A DNA stretch of 64,000 bases from Pararhodobacter aggregans (GCF_003075525.1 NZ_QDDR01000008.1:207143-271142), one strand, 5' to 3'. Shown: positions 45,734 through 54,697, counted from the stretch's first letter. A program made the numbers and translations. The notes: generated from the letters alone by a model not told the origin.

Positions 45734-48286
45734 CTATCGGATGACCCCCTCCGGGGGCTCCGCCGGACTGCCCGCCATGCGCCCGGTGACCCAGGCATTG
45801 AGCCAGGCCAGCCCCACCAGCGAGAGCCCCAGCGCCAGGAACGCCCCCACCCGCATCAGGCCGGTCAGCCCCGACGCGTCGATCAGGAAGGCCTTGGCCG
45901 CCGCGAGCCCGATCAGCGCCAGCCCGGCGATGCGGTAGCCGGTCACGCCCAGCCGCAGGGCCAGCGCCAGCGCCAGCGCACCGGCCACCAGCAGCGCGAC
46001 GGTATAGGCGTAGAGCTCGCCCTGCGCGAAACCGGTATCGAGGCCCATGCGCGCGCCCCCGTGCCACAGGTGGCGGATGACCAGCGCCAGCCAATAGATG
46101 CCCGGGATCGCTGCCAGGAATCGCGCGCGCGGGCGGTGGCGCAGCGTCCAGGCCAGCATCAGCGCCGGGGCCAGATAGGCCAGCACCAGATCGTTCAGCA
46201 CCGGCCAGCCGCGCACCGGCGAGGCCAGGAAACCGGGACCGGCCAGCGGTGAGAACAGGGTCAGGTTCGCCAGCAGGCAAAGCCCGGCGGCGAAACCCAG
46301 CAGGCCCGCCAACCCCCGCCGGAGCCAGAGCATCGCCCGGCTGCCCGGCAGCGCCCTGGCCCTCGCCATCTGCACCGCGGCCAGCGCGATCAGCACGCTC
46401 GCCTGCAGGCCCAGCGAGGCATGGGGGCTCAGCCCGTCGACGAAGCGCGCGATGGCCACGGCCAGCACCACCGGGATCAGGCCCGAGAGCCCGGTCTCGG
46501 CGATGATCCGGCCCCAGTCGCGGGCCGGATGCGCCGGCAGGCCCCGGATCAGCGCCAGCGCCGCCAGCGGTCCCGCCAGCACTGCCAGCAGCGTGAGCCC
46601 GGTATCGAGGGCCGACATCTCGCCCAGCAGGATCGGGTCGAGCCCGGGGTCGAACAGCAGCCGCCAGCCCATCGCCATGGTGCCGAGGCCGATGATCCAG
46701 CCCAGATAGGGAATGTCGAAACGCCGGTCCATCGCCGCCGTCGCCGCCAGCAGCACGGCCAGTGCCACGGTCAGCGCCCCGGCCGAGAGGATCAGCATCA
46801 GGGCCAGCGCGATGGTGGCGATGGCGGCGGCCGCGGCCGCCCCCAGACGGGCGCCCTGCCCGCCGTCGCGCCGCGCCGCCCAGAGCGCCAGCGCGGTATA
46901 GCCCGCGGCCAGCGCCATCACCGTGAACGGCCAGGCGGCGCCCAGCAGCGACATCGGTTTCCAGAAGACCTCGACCGCGACCAGCGTGGCGCCGGGCGTG
47001 GCGACGGCGAGGATCGCCCAGAGGTCGCGCGCCAGCCCCCCGGCCCGCTCGCTGCGCCAGAGCATCGCGAGGCCCGCCAGCACCGCCAGCGCCACGCTGC
47101 CCTGCGGCAACCAGCTTTGCAGGTTGAGGATCATGGACAGCAGCAAGGGCGTGGTGATCCCGGCGACCGGCACCGCCAGCGGCAGGCCCAGCGCCGGGAT
47201 CAGCGACAGATCGGCCAGCGCCGGGGCCCGTGCGGTCCAGAGCGGCAGCAGCACCGCCAGCGCGCCCATCGCCAGCAGGCTCTCCGGGGCCTTGACCTGG
47301 GTGAGGATGGCGAGCGTCGCGCCGAGGACGGACAGGCCCGCGACGATCACCTCAAGGCCCGGGCGGGCACGCCAGCGGTGCAGCGGGACGCCCTCGGCCC
47401 CCGGGACCAGACGGCCGCCGGGCAAGGCCGTGCCCAGAAGCGCGATCCAGAGCGCCAGCAGCGCCAGACCCCAGGACGGCGCGCCGCCCCCGGCGATCAG
47501 CACCCCCGCGACCAGCGGCAGCGCCACGGCCAGGATCGAGACCCAGCCCCAGCGCCTCAGCCCGTCGATGCCCAGCCCCAGCGTCGCCACGGCGCCGAAA
47601 TAGCCGAACAGCAGGACCGGTGGCGGGCCGCCGCCGCCCAGCAGGAACGGCGCCGCCGAGCCGCCGATGACACCCATCGCCGCCAGCATCGGCCCATGCA
47701 CCCAGCCAAGCGCCATGGCGCCCAGAGCGACAAGCGCCAGCACCAGAAGCGCTGCCTCGGCGCCCAGCATGGCATAGAGGTGATAGGCCGCCAGCACCGC
47801 GGCAAAGAGCGTGAAGACCCCCGCCCCGGCCAGCGTCGCGGGCACCAGCCCGGCCTGCCCCGCGCCCCAGCGGCGGCGAAGCGCTTCGCCGCCAGCCACC
47901 AGCGACAGGCCCAGGGCCAGCGCCAGCGCGATGCGCATGGCGGGCGACAGAAGGCCCTTCTCGATGGAATATTGCACCAGAAAGACGGCCGCCATGACCA
48001 GCGACAGCCCCGCCACCGGATAGATCCAGTTGGCCCTGAGCCAAGGCAGGAACCGGGCGACGATCGAGGGACGCGCCGGTTTCCGCGCCACCACCGGGCG
48101 GGGTTCGGGGGCTGGGGGAACATCCTTAACGGGGGCCGTGGCGACGGCGCCCGTTTCCGCAACCGGAGCGCCCTGCCCGGCCTCCAGCGCGGCGATCCGG
48201 CGGGTCAGCCAGGCGATCCGCCCATGCGCGCGTTGCGCCACGATCAGGGCGATGACGGCGACCGACAGGGACAGAATCTCGAGCAT
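45734..48286 (-). CDS. DUF2339 giant polytopic membrane protein
   Basis: An 850-residue inner-membrane protein with roughly 25 hydrophobic segments. The N-terminus is a membrane helix, then a short charged coiled-coil segment (GRIAWLTRRIAALEAGQG), a proline-rich linker (residues about 40-75), and the DUF2339 core from NWIYPVAGLSLVMAAVFLVQ onward. Alanine, leucine and glycine dominate. The family is widespread and unexplained; some members resemble transporters or glycan-related membrane proteins. No operon partner is evident. It reads from near rpe, divergent. Confidence 0.9.
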   Translation of the reverse strand: MLEILSLSVAVIALIVAQRAHGRIAWLTRRIAALEAGQGAPVAETGAVATAPVKDVPPAPEPRPVVARKPARPSIVARFLPWLRANWIYPVAGLSLVMAAVFLVQYSIEKGLLSPAMRIALALALGLSLVAGGEALRRRWGAGQAGLVPATLAGAGVFTLFAAVLAAYHLYAMLGAEAALLVLALVALGAMALGWVHGPMLAAMGVIGGSAAPFLLGGGGPPPVLLFGYFGAVATLGLGIDGLRRWGWVSILAVALPLVAGVLIAGGGAPSWGLALLALWIALLGTALPGGRLVPGAEGVPLHRWRARPGLEVIVAGLSVLGATLAILTQVKAPESLLAMGALAVLLPLWTARAPALADLSLIPALGLPLAVPVAGITTPLLLSMILNLQSWLPQGSVALAVLAGLAMLWRSERAGGLARDLWAILAVATPGATLVAVEVFWKPMSLLGAAWPFTVMALAAGYTALALWAARRDGGQGARLGAAAAAAIATIALALMLILSAGALTVALAVLLAATAAMDRRFDIPYLGWIIGLGTMAMGWRLLFDPGLDPILLGEMSALDTGLTLLAVLAGPLAALALIRGLPAHPARDWGRIIAETGLSGLIPVVLAVAIARFVDGLSPHASLGLQASVLIALAAVQMARARALPGSRAMLWLRRGLAGLLGFAAGLCLLANLTLFSPLAGPGFLASPVRGWPVLNDLVLAYLAPALMLAWTLRHRPRARFLAAIPGIYWLALVIRHLWHGGARMGLDTGFAQGELYAYTVALLVAGALALALALRLGVTGYRIAGLALIGLAAAKAFLIDASGLTGLMRVGAFLALGLSLVGLAWLNAWVTGRMAGSPAEPPEGVIR

Positions 48287-48373
48287 GGCGCCCTCGCTTT
48301 TTCAGTGGACGCCCGGGATGCGTTGGCATAGGGCGGAGACCTCGGACCTTGCCACAACCCCATGGAGAAAGTC

Positions 48374-49075
48374 ATGGTGTTCTCGCGCGCGATCAAGATC
48401 GCCCCCTCAATTCTCTCCGCCGATTTCGCCGATTTCGGACGCGAGATCCAGGCCATCGAGGCCCAGGGCGCCGATTGGGTGCATGTCGACGTGATGGACG
48501 GCCATTTCGTGCCGAACCTGACCTTTGGCCCGCCCGCCGTCGCGGCCTTCCGCAAACATGTGAAGACGGTGATGGACGTGCATCTGATGATCGCGCCGGT
48601 CGACCCCTATATCGAGGCCTTCGCCGAGGCCGGGGCCGATATCATCACCGCCCATGTCGAGGCTGGCCCCCACATTCACCGGACCCTGCAAGCCATTCGC
48701 GCGACAGGGAAAAAGGCGGGTGTTGCGCTCAATCCCGGGACCCCGGCCGAGGCCGTGGCCCATGTGCTGGACCTGACCGATCTGATCTGCGTGATGACGG
48801 TGAACCCGGGCTTCGGCGGCCAGAAGTTCATCGACATGACCGCCAAGATCCGCACGCTGCGCAGCATGATCGGCGACCGGCCGGTGCATATCGAGATCGA
48901 CGGCGGCGTCACGACCGAAACCGCGCCGCTGGTGGCCCGGGCCGGAGCCGATGTGCTGGTCGCGGGCTCTGCCGTGTTCAAGGGTGGCTCGGTCGCCAAT
49001 CCCGCGCCCTATGGCGCCAATATCCGCGCCATCCGTGACGCGGCGGCTCTGGCCACGAACGCCCGGCTCGCCTGA
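48374..49075 (+). CDS. rpe: Ribulose-phosphate 3-epimerase
   Basis: Interconverts ribulose 5-phosphate and xylulose 5-phosphate, in the pentose phosphate and Calvin cycles. 233 residues of the TIM-barrel family: APSILSADFADFG at 10-22, HVDVMDGHFVPNLTFG at 37-52 with metal ligands H37 and D39, MDVHLMI with H70, VNPGFGGQKFI and EIDGGV near the C-terminus. I prefer the second ATG (MVFSRAIK) because GGAG lies six bases upstream of it. No other Calvin-cycle genes are here. Confidence 0.95.
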   Translation: MVFSRAIKIAPSILSADFADFGREIQAIEAQGADWVHVDVMDGHFVPNLTFGPPAVAAFRKHVKTVMDVHLMIAPVDPYIEAFAEAGADIITAHVEAGPHIHRTLQAIRATGKKAGVALNPGTPAEAVAHVLDLTDLICVMTVNPGFGGQKFIDMTAKIRTLRSMIGDRPVHIEIDGGVTTETAPLVARAGADVLVAGSAVFKGGSVANPAPYGANIRAIRDAAALATNARLA

Positions 49076-49097
49076 GCCCCTTCCCCCGGAAACACCT

Positions 49098-49147
49098 GAT
49101 GCAGACATTCCGGTGCAGCGTGCTGCACCGGATTGTCTTGCTGCATC
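49098..49147. repeat. Nested palindrome downstream of rpe
   Basis: The inner arms CCGGTGCAGC and GCTGCACCGG (49110-49119 and 49122-49131) are a perfect 10-bp inverted repeat with a two-base loop; outer arms GATGCAG (49098-49104) and CTGCATC (49141-49147) also pair. It could terminate rpe, be an operator for the nearby LuxR-type regulator, or be a small palindromic element. Confidence 0.6.
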
Positions 49148-49345
49148 GGGTTGGGAAAGGACACGGCAAGAGAACGCATTCCAGTCGTGCCAAAAAACGC
49201 CCGGTCCAGGTTGGGGGATCGGACGCGGCACTTCCGGCCACTCGTTAACTTTTTCAGAGTAAAGTCTTCGCTTCCAGCGCGTCAGTATGAGAATCCATAC
49301 CCTTGGAAGGTCATAAACTTAGCAAACTGCGAAAAGTTGCCGCGG

Positions 49346-50254
49346 TTACATGCCCCAGGGGACCAGGGTGCGCCGCACGCCGGTGTCAAGCGGTGAGGTC
49401 ACGAACATCTGGTTCAGGAAAGTTGCCTTGACCAGCGCATGCGGCGTCGTCTCGACCCCCAGCGTTTCGCGGGCCAGACGCAGGTGTTTCTCGACCGTCG
49501 GCGTGGTGATGCCCATGATGACCGCGATATCGGCCGAGGTCTTGCCTTCGGCCACCCATTCCAGCACCTCGCGCTGACGCCGGGTCAGCCTGCGGCCGGG
49601 GGCGTGATAAGGCAAGGCCGACAGGCAGCGATGCGCCACGGCGGCGACGGCGAAGATCAGGTCCTGCATTTCGGCCAGGATGGCGTCGACATGGTGCTGG
49701 GGCACATCCGGCGGGGCGATGAGCGCCATCGCCGCCCTGCCCCGCGTCCGTTCGGGCATGAAGCCAATGGTGCAGCCGGTCAGCAGGCCGTGGCGGATGA
49801 AAAAATCGGCCCCGGCGGCCGAAACCGGGATATCCTCGTCGAGCCCGGCTTCCCTGGCGGTCAACGCCCAGCTGGCCACGCCCACATTCCGCAGTGCCCA
49901 GTTGAAGGTGACGCTCATGCGGAAATAGCCTTCGGTCACCATTTCATGGACCACGGGTTGCGGCAGGGTGCTGTGGACCAGATAATCCTCGGGCGCACCG
50001 AGGATGGCGCCACGCGAATCCGGCGAATAGCCGTAGAGCACGTGCTCGAAACCGAACCCGGAAAAGAAGTCGCAGATGTCGCGCCAGATCAGTTCGGCAT
50101 CGCCGCAGGACAGGATCCGCGCCAGCAGCCTTGCCGTTCCCGGCGGAAACGACTGAGACGACCCCGGCCTGCTGGGAACGGCCTTGTCACTTGGAACGTG
50201 ACGAAAACTCTGGTGCTCCATGTTTGGCGCCCGGGATATTCCATTCGATATCAT
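49346..50254 (-). CDS. LuxR-family regulator with autoinducer-binding-like domain (solo)
   Basis: A 302-residue regulator: an N-terminal autoinducer-binding-type domain at about 45-205 (FGFEHVLYGYSPDSRG, SWALTAREAGLDEDIPVSAAG) and a C-terminal LuxR helix-turn-helix at about 228-285 (LTRRQREVLEWVAEGKTSAD, then IAVIMGITTPTVEKHLRLAR). No luxI-type synthase is in the window, so it is a solo sensing a signal made elsewhere or a different ligand. The first 11 codons may be untranslated; an ATG at 50221 is an alternative. Its upstream region is AT-rich. Confidence 0.88.
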   Translation of the reverse strand: MISNGISRAPNMEHQSFRHVPSDKAVPSRPGSSQSFPPGTARLLARILSCGDAELIWRDICDFFSGFGFEHVLYGYSPDSRGAILGAPEDYLVHSTLPQPVVHEMVTEGYFRMSVTFNWALRNVGVASWALTAREAGLDEDIPVSAAGADFFIRHGLLTGCTIGFMPERTRGRAAMALIAPPDVPQHHVDAILAEMQDLIFAVAAVAHRCLSALPYHAPGRRLTRRQREVLEWVAEGKTSADIAVIMGITTPTVEKHLRLARETLGVETTPHALVKATFLNQMFVTSPLDTGVRRTLVPWGM

Positions 50255-50489
50255 AAGAGTGCTGGACCAATTTTGTTCCTTTGTCGAGGCACCCGGACAC
50301 CGCCTTTCTGAAACCCGCGTCGAACGGGGGCGTTATTTTTCCAATTAGTCAAGTTTTACCAAAATAATTCAAGGGCTTGCCTTGATTCAATAAAAACACA
50401 CCCGAAAATGCCCGGGGAGGCCGCAGATTTTGCGGCAGAAACCCCTTTTGCCAGCATGGTCCTTTGGGGCCGAATCACGGGCCTCACAA
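50255..50489. other. AT-rich intergenic region upstream of the LuxR-type gene
   Basis: No gene is supported here. It contains the inverted repeat TCAAGG-GCTTG-CCTTGA (50369-50385), a hairpin GCCGCA/TGCGGC near 50421-50437, and an AT-rich core that is the likely control region of the minus-strand LuxR-type gene. The tsf terminator begins at its right edge. Confidence 0.45.
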
Positions 50490-50521
50490 GAAAAAGGGGC
50501 AGAGCCCGCGGCTCTGCCCCC
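50490..50521 (-). terminator. Intrinsic terminator of rpsB-tsf
   Basis: On the minus strand GGGGCAGAGCC pairs perfectly with GGCTCTGCCCC over an 11-bp stem with a three-base loop, followed by TTTTTCTT. It lies about 40 bases past the tsf stop. Confidence 0.9.
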
Positions 50522-50562
50522 TCTCGTCGTCGCGCCGGGATCCTCCCCCGGGGCGCGGCGGC

Positions 50563-51471
50563 TCAGCCGGCGAGGGTCTTGGCAACCTCGGCGGCGAAAT
50601 CTTCCTGCTTCTTCTCCACGCCTTCGCCAACGGCGACGCGGGCATAGCCGGTGATCTCGACGCCGGCCTCTTTGGCCGCCTGTTCGACGGTCAGGTCGGG
50701 GTTGATGACGAAGGCCTGGCCCAGAAGCGTGTTCTCGGCGAGGAACTTCTTCATCCGGCCCGGGATGATGTTGTTGTGGATCACCTGCTCGGGCTTCGGC
50801 TTGGCGGCGGCGGCGTTCTCTTCCAGCGCCTTGGCGGTCTGCACCTGAAGCTCACGCTCGACGACGGCCGGGTCCATGGTGGCTTCCGACAGCGACAGCG
50901 GCGAGGTGGCGGCGATGTGCATCGCGAATTGCTTGCCGATCGCCTGCGCGGCCTCGGCCGGGCCCTTCAGCGCGACCAGCACGCCGATCTTGCCCATGCC
51001 TTCGGTCGCGGCGTTGTGCACGTAGGAGACCACGGTGTCGCCTTCCAGCACATGCATGCGGCGGAAGGTCATGTTCTCGCCGATGCGGGCGATGGCGCCG
51101 TTGATGACGTTCTCGACGGTGTCGCCGTTCAGGTCGGCGGCTTTCACCACCTCGACCGACTCGCCGGTCTGCAGCGCGACTTTCGCCACTTCGCGCACCA
51201 GCGACTGGAAGTCCTCGTTCTTGGCAACGAAGTCGGTTTCCGAGTTGATTTCGATGGCGACGCCCCGGCCGTTGTCGACGGCAACGCCCACCAGACCCTC
51301 GGCCGCAACGCGGTCGGCTTTCTTCGCGGCTTTCGCCAGGCCCTTGGTGCGCAGCCAGTCAACGGCGGCTTCCATGTCGCCGTCGGTCTCGGTCAGCGCC
51401 TTCTTGGCGTCCATCATGCCCGCGCCGGTCGAATCGCGCAGTTCCTTCACCATCGCAGCGGTAATCGCCAT
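50563..51471 (-). CDS. tsf: Translation elongation factor Ts
   Basis: Guanine-nucleotide exchange factor for EF-Tu. 302 residues beginning with the UBA-like domain [20 protein letters not shown], the contact motif TDFVAKN at 79-85, and two core subdomains ([34 protein letters not shown] end). The start is the conserved [11 protein letters not shown]. Cotranscribed with rpsB, with 103 bases between that contain a GC-rich hairpin. Confidence 0.97.
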   Translation of the reverse strand: MAITAAMVKELRDSTGAGMMDAKKALTETDGDMEAAVDWLRTKGLAKAAKKADRVAAEGLVGVAVDNGRGVAIEINSETDFVAKNEDFQSLVREVAKVALQTGESVEVVKAADLNGDTVENVINGAIARIGENMTFRRMHVLEGDTVVSYVHNAATEGMGKIGVLVALKGPAEAAQAIGKQFAMHIAATSPLSLSEATMDPAVVERELQVQTAKALEENAAAAKPKPEQVIHNNIIPGRMKKFLAENTLLGQAFVINPDLTVEQAAKEAGVEITGYARVAVGEGVEKKQEDFAAEVAKTLAG

Positions 51472-51534
51472 GATCTCTCTCCTTGAATGGGGATGCGGGC
51501 AGGGTTGCCCCCGCCCGGTGTCAATCGCGTGACA

Positions 51535-51561
51535 GCCCCGGCGCCCGATGGCGCCCGGGGC
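51535..51561 (-). other. Hairpin in the rpsB-tsf intergenic space
   Basis: GCCCCG-GCGCC and GGCGCCCGGGGC form an 11-bp stem with one bulge and a four-base loop. There is no T run, so it may tune tsf expression or protect the processed message rather than stop transcription. Confidence 0.45.
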
Positions 51562-51574
51562 GGCCCGAAAGGCC

Positions 51575-52342
51575 TCAGGCTTCGGTTTCTTCCGAAACCG
51601 CTTCCTCGGCCGGAGCTTCGTCCATCGCACCGATGTCGACACCGGCGGCACCCAGCTGCGCCGACATGCCGTCGAGCGCGGCGCGGGCCACGAGGTCGCA
51701 ATAGAGGGCGATGGCGCGCGCGGCGTCATCGTTGCCGGGGATCACGTAATCCACGCCGTCGGGCGAGCAGTTGGTATCGACCACGGCGACAACCGGAATG
51801 CCCAGCTTGCGGGCTTCGAGGATGGCGAGGTCTTCCTTGTTCACGTCGATCACGAACAGCAGGTCCGGCAGACCGCCCATTTCGCGGATCCCGCCGAGCG
51901 AGGCCTGCAGTTTGGTCTGCTCGCGCTCCATCTGGAGGCGTTCTTTCTTGGTCAGGCCGGCAGCGCCGCGTTCCATGACCTCGTCGATGTTCTTCAGACG
52001 CTGGATCGACTGGGAAACGGTTTTCCAGTTGGTCAGCGTGCCGCCCAGCCAGCGGTGGTTCATGTAGTACTGGGCGCATTTTTCAGCGGCTTCGGCGACC
52101 TGCTTGGAAGCCTGGCGCTTGGTGCCGACGAACAGCACGCGGCCGCCCTTGGCGACGGTGTCGCGGATCACCTTGAGCGCCTGGTCCAGCATCGGGACCG
52201 TCTGCGTCAGGTCGACGATGTGGATGCCGTTGCGGTCGCCATAGATGTACTGACCCATGCGCGGGTTCCAGCGCTGGGTCTGGTGGCCGTAGTGAACGCC
52301 AGCTTCCAAGAGCTGACGCATGGAGAATTCGGGAAGCGCCAT
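51575..52342 (-). CDS. rpsB: 30S ribosomal protein S2
   Basis: Small-subunit ribosomal protein. 255 residues starting [20 protein letters not shown] with family blocks [24 protein letters not shown], [19 protein letters not shown] and [21 protein letters not shown] choose the second ATG (MALPEF) because the GGAAAGGA ribosome-binding site is well spaced to it and too close to the first. The acidic C-terminal tail ([13 protein letters not shown]) extends past the usual end. First gene of rpsB-tsf. Confidence 0.97.
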   Translation of the reverse strand: MALPEFSMRQLLEAGVHYGHQTQRWNPRMGQYIYGDRNGIHIVDLTQTVPMLDQALKVIRDTVAKGGRVLFVGTKRQASKQVAEAAEKCAQYYMNHRWLGGTLTNWKTVSQSIQRLKNIDEVMERGAAGLTKKERLQMEREQTKLQASLGGIREMGGLPDLLFVIDVNKEDLAILEARKLGIPVVAVVDTNCSPDGVDYVIPGNDDAARAIALYCDLVARAALDGMSAQLGAAGVDIGAMDEAPAEEAVSEETEA

Positions 52343-52407
52343 GTCCATGTCCTTTCCGGTTTGCGCCTAGGACGGGGCTTTCGGGCATTCGCCCAACCGG
52401 TGGACCG

Positions 52408-52428
52408 CTGCGGGATGTCTCCCCGCAG
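52408..52428 (-). promoter_or_regulatory. Leader hairpin upstream of rpsB
   Basis: In the transcript CTGCGGG pairs with CCCGCAG around a seven-base loop (GAGACAT), about 65 bases upstream of the rpsB start. S2 autoregulates through leader RNA in other bacteria; whether this hairpin is that element is unknown. Confidence 0.4.
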
Positions 52429-52456
52429 GGCCCGGCCCCGCCTGTGAAGTGCGCGC

Positions 52457-52485
52457 CCATTACCGCACCCTTGGGCGCGGCGCAA
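52457..52485 (-). promoter_or_regulatory. Candidate promoter of rpsB-tsf
   Basis: On the minus strand TTGCGC (52485-52480), 17-base spacer, TAATGG (52462-52457). It would give a leader of roughly 110 bases containing the hairpin above. Confidence 0.4.
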
Positions 52486-52496
52486 GGGGCGGATGG

Positions 52497-53255
52497 TCAC
52501 TCGGGCGCTATCGCCGCCAGTTGCGCCATGGCGCGGCGTCTTGCAGGCGGCATGCGGTCGATCTCGACACAGGTGAAGACATGGCAGGTGCCGAGGTCGC
52601 GGTCGATCACCGCATGGTCCGACACCCAGCCCCCCATCGACAGATAGGCCCTGAGGAGCCCGGGCAGCAGCTGCGCGGCCTCGGGCGTCGGCGCGGCGGT
52701 CACCGCCTCGAAGGCGCGGACCTCGGGCGCCTTGCGCGTGGGGGTCAGGGCGGCCGGGCCCTGATGGCGCGCCATGAGCAGCGCCCAGGCCGGGTCCAGC
52801 GCCTCGGGCGCGCGGGTGTGGAACGAGGTGCAGCCGATCATCCGCGCGGCGCCGGTGACCAGCGCCACCCGCGACACCCCGGCCCAGAGAAGGCGCATCA
52901 GATCCGCGTCCCCTGCCCCGGGTTCGGTGCACAGCCGCCCCAGTTCCAGCGTCTCGCCCCCGGCCGCGGCCATCGCTTCCAGCCCGTAATGGCGCGCGGC
53001 ATAGCCCGCCAGCAGCGCCGCGCCGTCGCCATGGCGGCGAAAGCGCAGCGTGGCTTCGGCCGGGCCGCCGGGGCGGCCGATCCACAGATGCAGGCTCAGG
53101 TCGTCGTAATCGTCGCGGTCCTCGGCCCCGGCGCGGAAGGCCCGGCCGCGCAAGGCCAGCACCCCGGCCATGTCCTCGGGCCCCGCCAGACGCGCCACGC
53201 GCGTTCCCGCCACGATGGGGGCGCCGAAAAGCCTGTCGCCATCCGCCTGGGCCAT
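52497..53255 (-). CDS. OlsB-like GNAT N-acyltransferase, second copy
   Basis: A 252-residue acyltransferase-fold protein clearly related to OlsB: GVLALRGRAFRAGAEDRDDYD near 31-51, EATLRFRRHGDG, ETLELGRLCTEPGAGDADLM near 101-120, MIGCTSFHTRAPEALDP near 138-154 and LLPGLLRAYLSMGGWVSDHAVID near 199-221. Key spacing to OlsB is kept but it is not a recent duplicate and lacks an olsA partner. It could acylate another amino acid (for example glutamine) or ornithine under other conditions. Divergent in strand from the ribosomal and lipid operons around it. Confidence 0.85.
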   Translation of the reverse strand: MAQADGDRLFGAPIVAGTRVARLAGPEDMAGVLALRGRAFRAGAEDRDDYDDLSLHLWIGRPGGPAEATLRFRRHGDGAALLAGYAARHYGLEAMAAAGGETLELGRLCTEPGAGDADLMRLLWAGVSRVALVTGAARMIGCTSFHTRAPEALDPAWALLMARHQGPAALTPTRKAPEVRAFEAVTAAPTPEAAQLLPGLLRAYLSMGGWVSDHAVIDRDLGTCHVFTCVEIDRMPPARRRAMAQLAAIAPE

Positions 53256-53295
53256 GCCCGTCGCTCCCTCTCAGGGCGGTCTGCCCCCGTGGCCG

Positions 53296-53787
53296 TCAGC
53301 CGCCGAGCGAGGTGAACTGCCCCAGCGCGCTCAACACCTGGCTCATCACGCTCGGACGCGGACCGGAATCGGTCACCCGCCGCGACAGCGCCACGACCTG
53401 GCCATCGGCAAGGCCGAAGCGTTCGATATTGCTGACCCGGTCGCCTTGGTCGAACGAGATGGCGACCACCTGGCGGTCGACCTCCTCGGGGGCGCGCCAG
53501 CCGCGTTCGCGCCAGTCGGACTGGACGTAATACCAGCCCGAGCCCTCCATCACCCCGCCCATGCCGGGCTGGCCGATGGCCTGCGCCACCGTCTCGCGGG
53601 TGTCGCGGCCGACCTGGATCTGGGCCAGATCCTCGTCCGAGGGGGCATAGCCATGATAGCGCATGATCGGCGAGCAGGCCGCCAGCAGCACCCCCAGCGC
53701 CAGTCCGGCGATCAGGCCCCGGCCCTTGGTCAGCCGTCCCGACCCCATGGCCGCAGACGTCTTTTCTTTCGCTGCGCGATCGCTCAT
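53296..53787 (-). CDS. bamE: Outer-membrane assembly lipoprotein BamE (SmpA/OmlA)
   Basis: Small lipoprotein of the BAM complex that inserts beta-barrel proteins in the outer membrane. 163 residues: a hydrophobic signal near 24-37 ending in lipobox LLAAC with C38, then the SmpA/OmlA domain IQVGRDTRETVAQAIGQPGM and SGWYYVQSDWRERGW. The first ATG is used; an ATG at codon 14 would still leave a signal. Divergent from yceD, a conserved arrangement in alphaproteobacteria. Confidence 0.92.
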   Translation of the reverse strand: MSDRAAKEKTSAAMGSGRLTKGRGLIAGLALGVLLAACSPIMRYHGYAPSDEDLAQIQVGRDTRETVAQAIGQPGMGGVMEGSGWYYVQSDWRERGWRAPEEVDRQVVAISFDQGDRVSNIERFGLADGQVVALSRRVTDSGPRPSVMSQVLSALGQFTSLGG

Positions 53788-53968
53788 GCCCCACTCCCGG
53801 CTGTTGTCTGGCGGGGTCAGGCCCCGGCGGCCCCGGCTTCCCGGCGCCTCGGGGCTGGAACCCCGTGTGGCAACTGGATTACTAGAGGAGCGGGCGCTGT
53901 TCAAGAATGGAACCCCGCGCCGACCCGCCCGCACGCGCATGTGAGGGCCAGCAAGGAAGGAAGACGTC

Positions 53969-54538
53969 ATGAGCGAGCACCCGGCACACCCGGATCCCAC
54001 CCTGCGCGAGACGGACGCCCTGACGCTGCCCCTGCGCGTGAGCGACCTTGCCGCGCGGGGCAGCCTGCGCTTTCGCCTGACCCCCACGGCCGAGGCCCGG
54101 GCCGATCTGGCCGCCGACCTCGGCGCGCTGAAGATCCGCAAGCTGGATTTCACCGGCCAGATCGTCGCCGAGGGTCGCAGCGACTGGCGGCTTGAGGGCA
54201 AGCTGGGCGCGACCGTGGTCCAGGAATGCGTGATTACCGCCGAGCCGGTCACCACCCGCATCGACGAGCCTGTCACCCGCCGTTTCGTCCGCGACATGCC
54301 GGTCTCCAGCGAACCCGAGGTCGAGATCCCCGAGGATGACACGCTGGAGCCGCTGGGCCCAGTGATCGACCCCGGCGCGGTGATGGCCGAGGCGCTGGCG
54401 CTGGCGCTGCCCGATTACCCGCGCGTGCCGGGGGCCGAACTGCCCGACTCGGTCACCGAACTGCCGCCCGAGGAACGCCCCAACCCCTTTGCCGCGCTGG
54501 CGAAGTTGAAGAAAGACCTGGGCGAGGACGGGGAATAG
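53969..54538 (+). CDS. yceD: YceD/DUF177 family protein
   Basis: A 189-residue DUF177 protein, implicated in 23S rRNA or large-subunit maturation in other organisms and almost always located before rpmF. The core holds LDFTGQIVAEGRSDWRLEGKLGATVVQECVIT-type strands around 50-90, with the single family cysteine in VQECVIT and an acidic end (ELPPEERPNPFAALAKLKKD). Head of the yceD-rpmF-plsX-fabH-ihfA-merR cluster. The cofactor-like four-cysteine motif of some relatives is not present. Confidence 0.93.
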   Translation: MSEHPAHPDPTLRETDALTLPLRVSDLAARGSLRFRLTPTAEARADLAADLGALKIRKLDFTGQIVAEGRSDWRLEGKLGATVVQECVITAEPVTTRIDEPVTRRFVRDMPVSSEPEVEIPEDDTLEPLGPVIDPGAVMAEALALALPDYPRVPGAELPDSVTELPPEERPNPFAALAKLKKDLGEDGE

Positions 54539-54551
54539 CCCCGATTTGCCC

Positions 54552-54579
54552 TTGCGCGGACGGGAAAAGCTTCTATGTT
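54552..54579 (+). promoter_or_regulatory. Candidate promoter of rpmF-plsX-fabH
   Basis: TTGCGC (54552-54557), 16-base spacer, TATGTT (54574-54579). It lies just after yceD and would drive the ribosomal-protein and lipid genes separately from yceD. Confidence 0.45.
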
Positions 54580-54697
54580 CCGCGCCTCATGCACGATGGG
54601 TCTTTCAATGGCCGCCCTGGCGGTGTAATGCCCCGTCGCAGCAAGTTTCCACAGTCACGGGCCGCCCGGTCGCGCCCGCCTAAACTCAGAGGTTGAC

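Noticed and set aside
46421..48331. 636-codon plus-strand open frame opposite the DUF2339 gene
   Set aside because: Extremely rich in Gln, Arg and His, the expected reverse of an Ala/Leu-rich membrane protein.
50420..50647. Small plus-strand frames opposite the end of tsf
   Set aside because: They overlap the tsf terminator and coding end, lack ribosome-binding sites and are Arg/Ser low-complexity.
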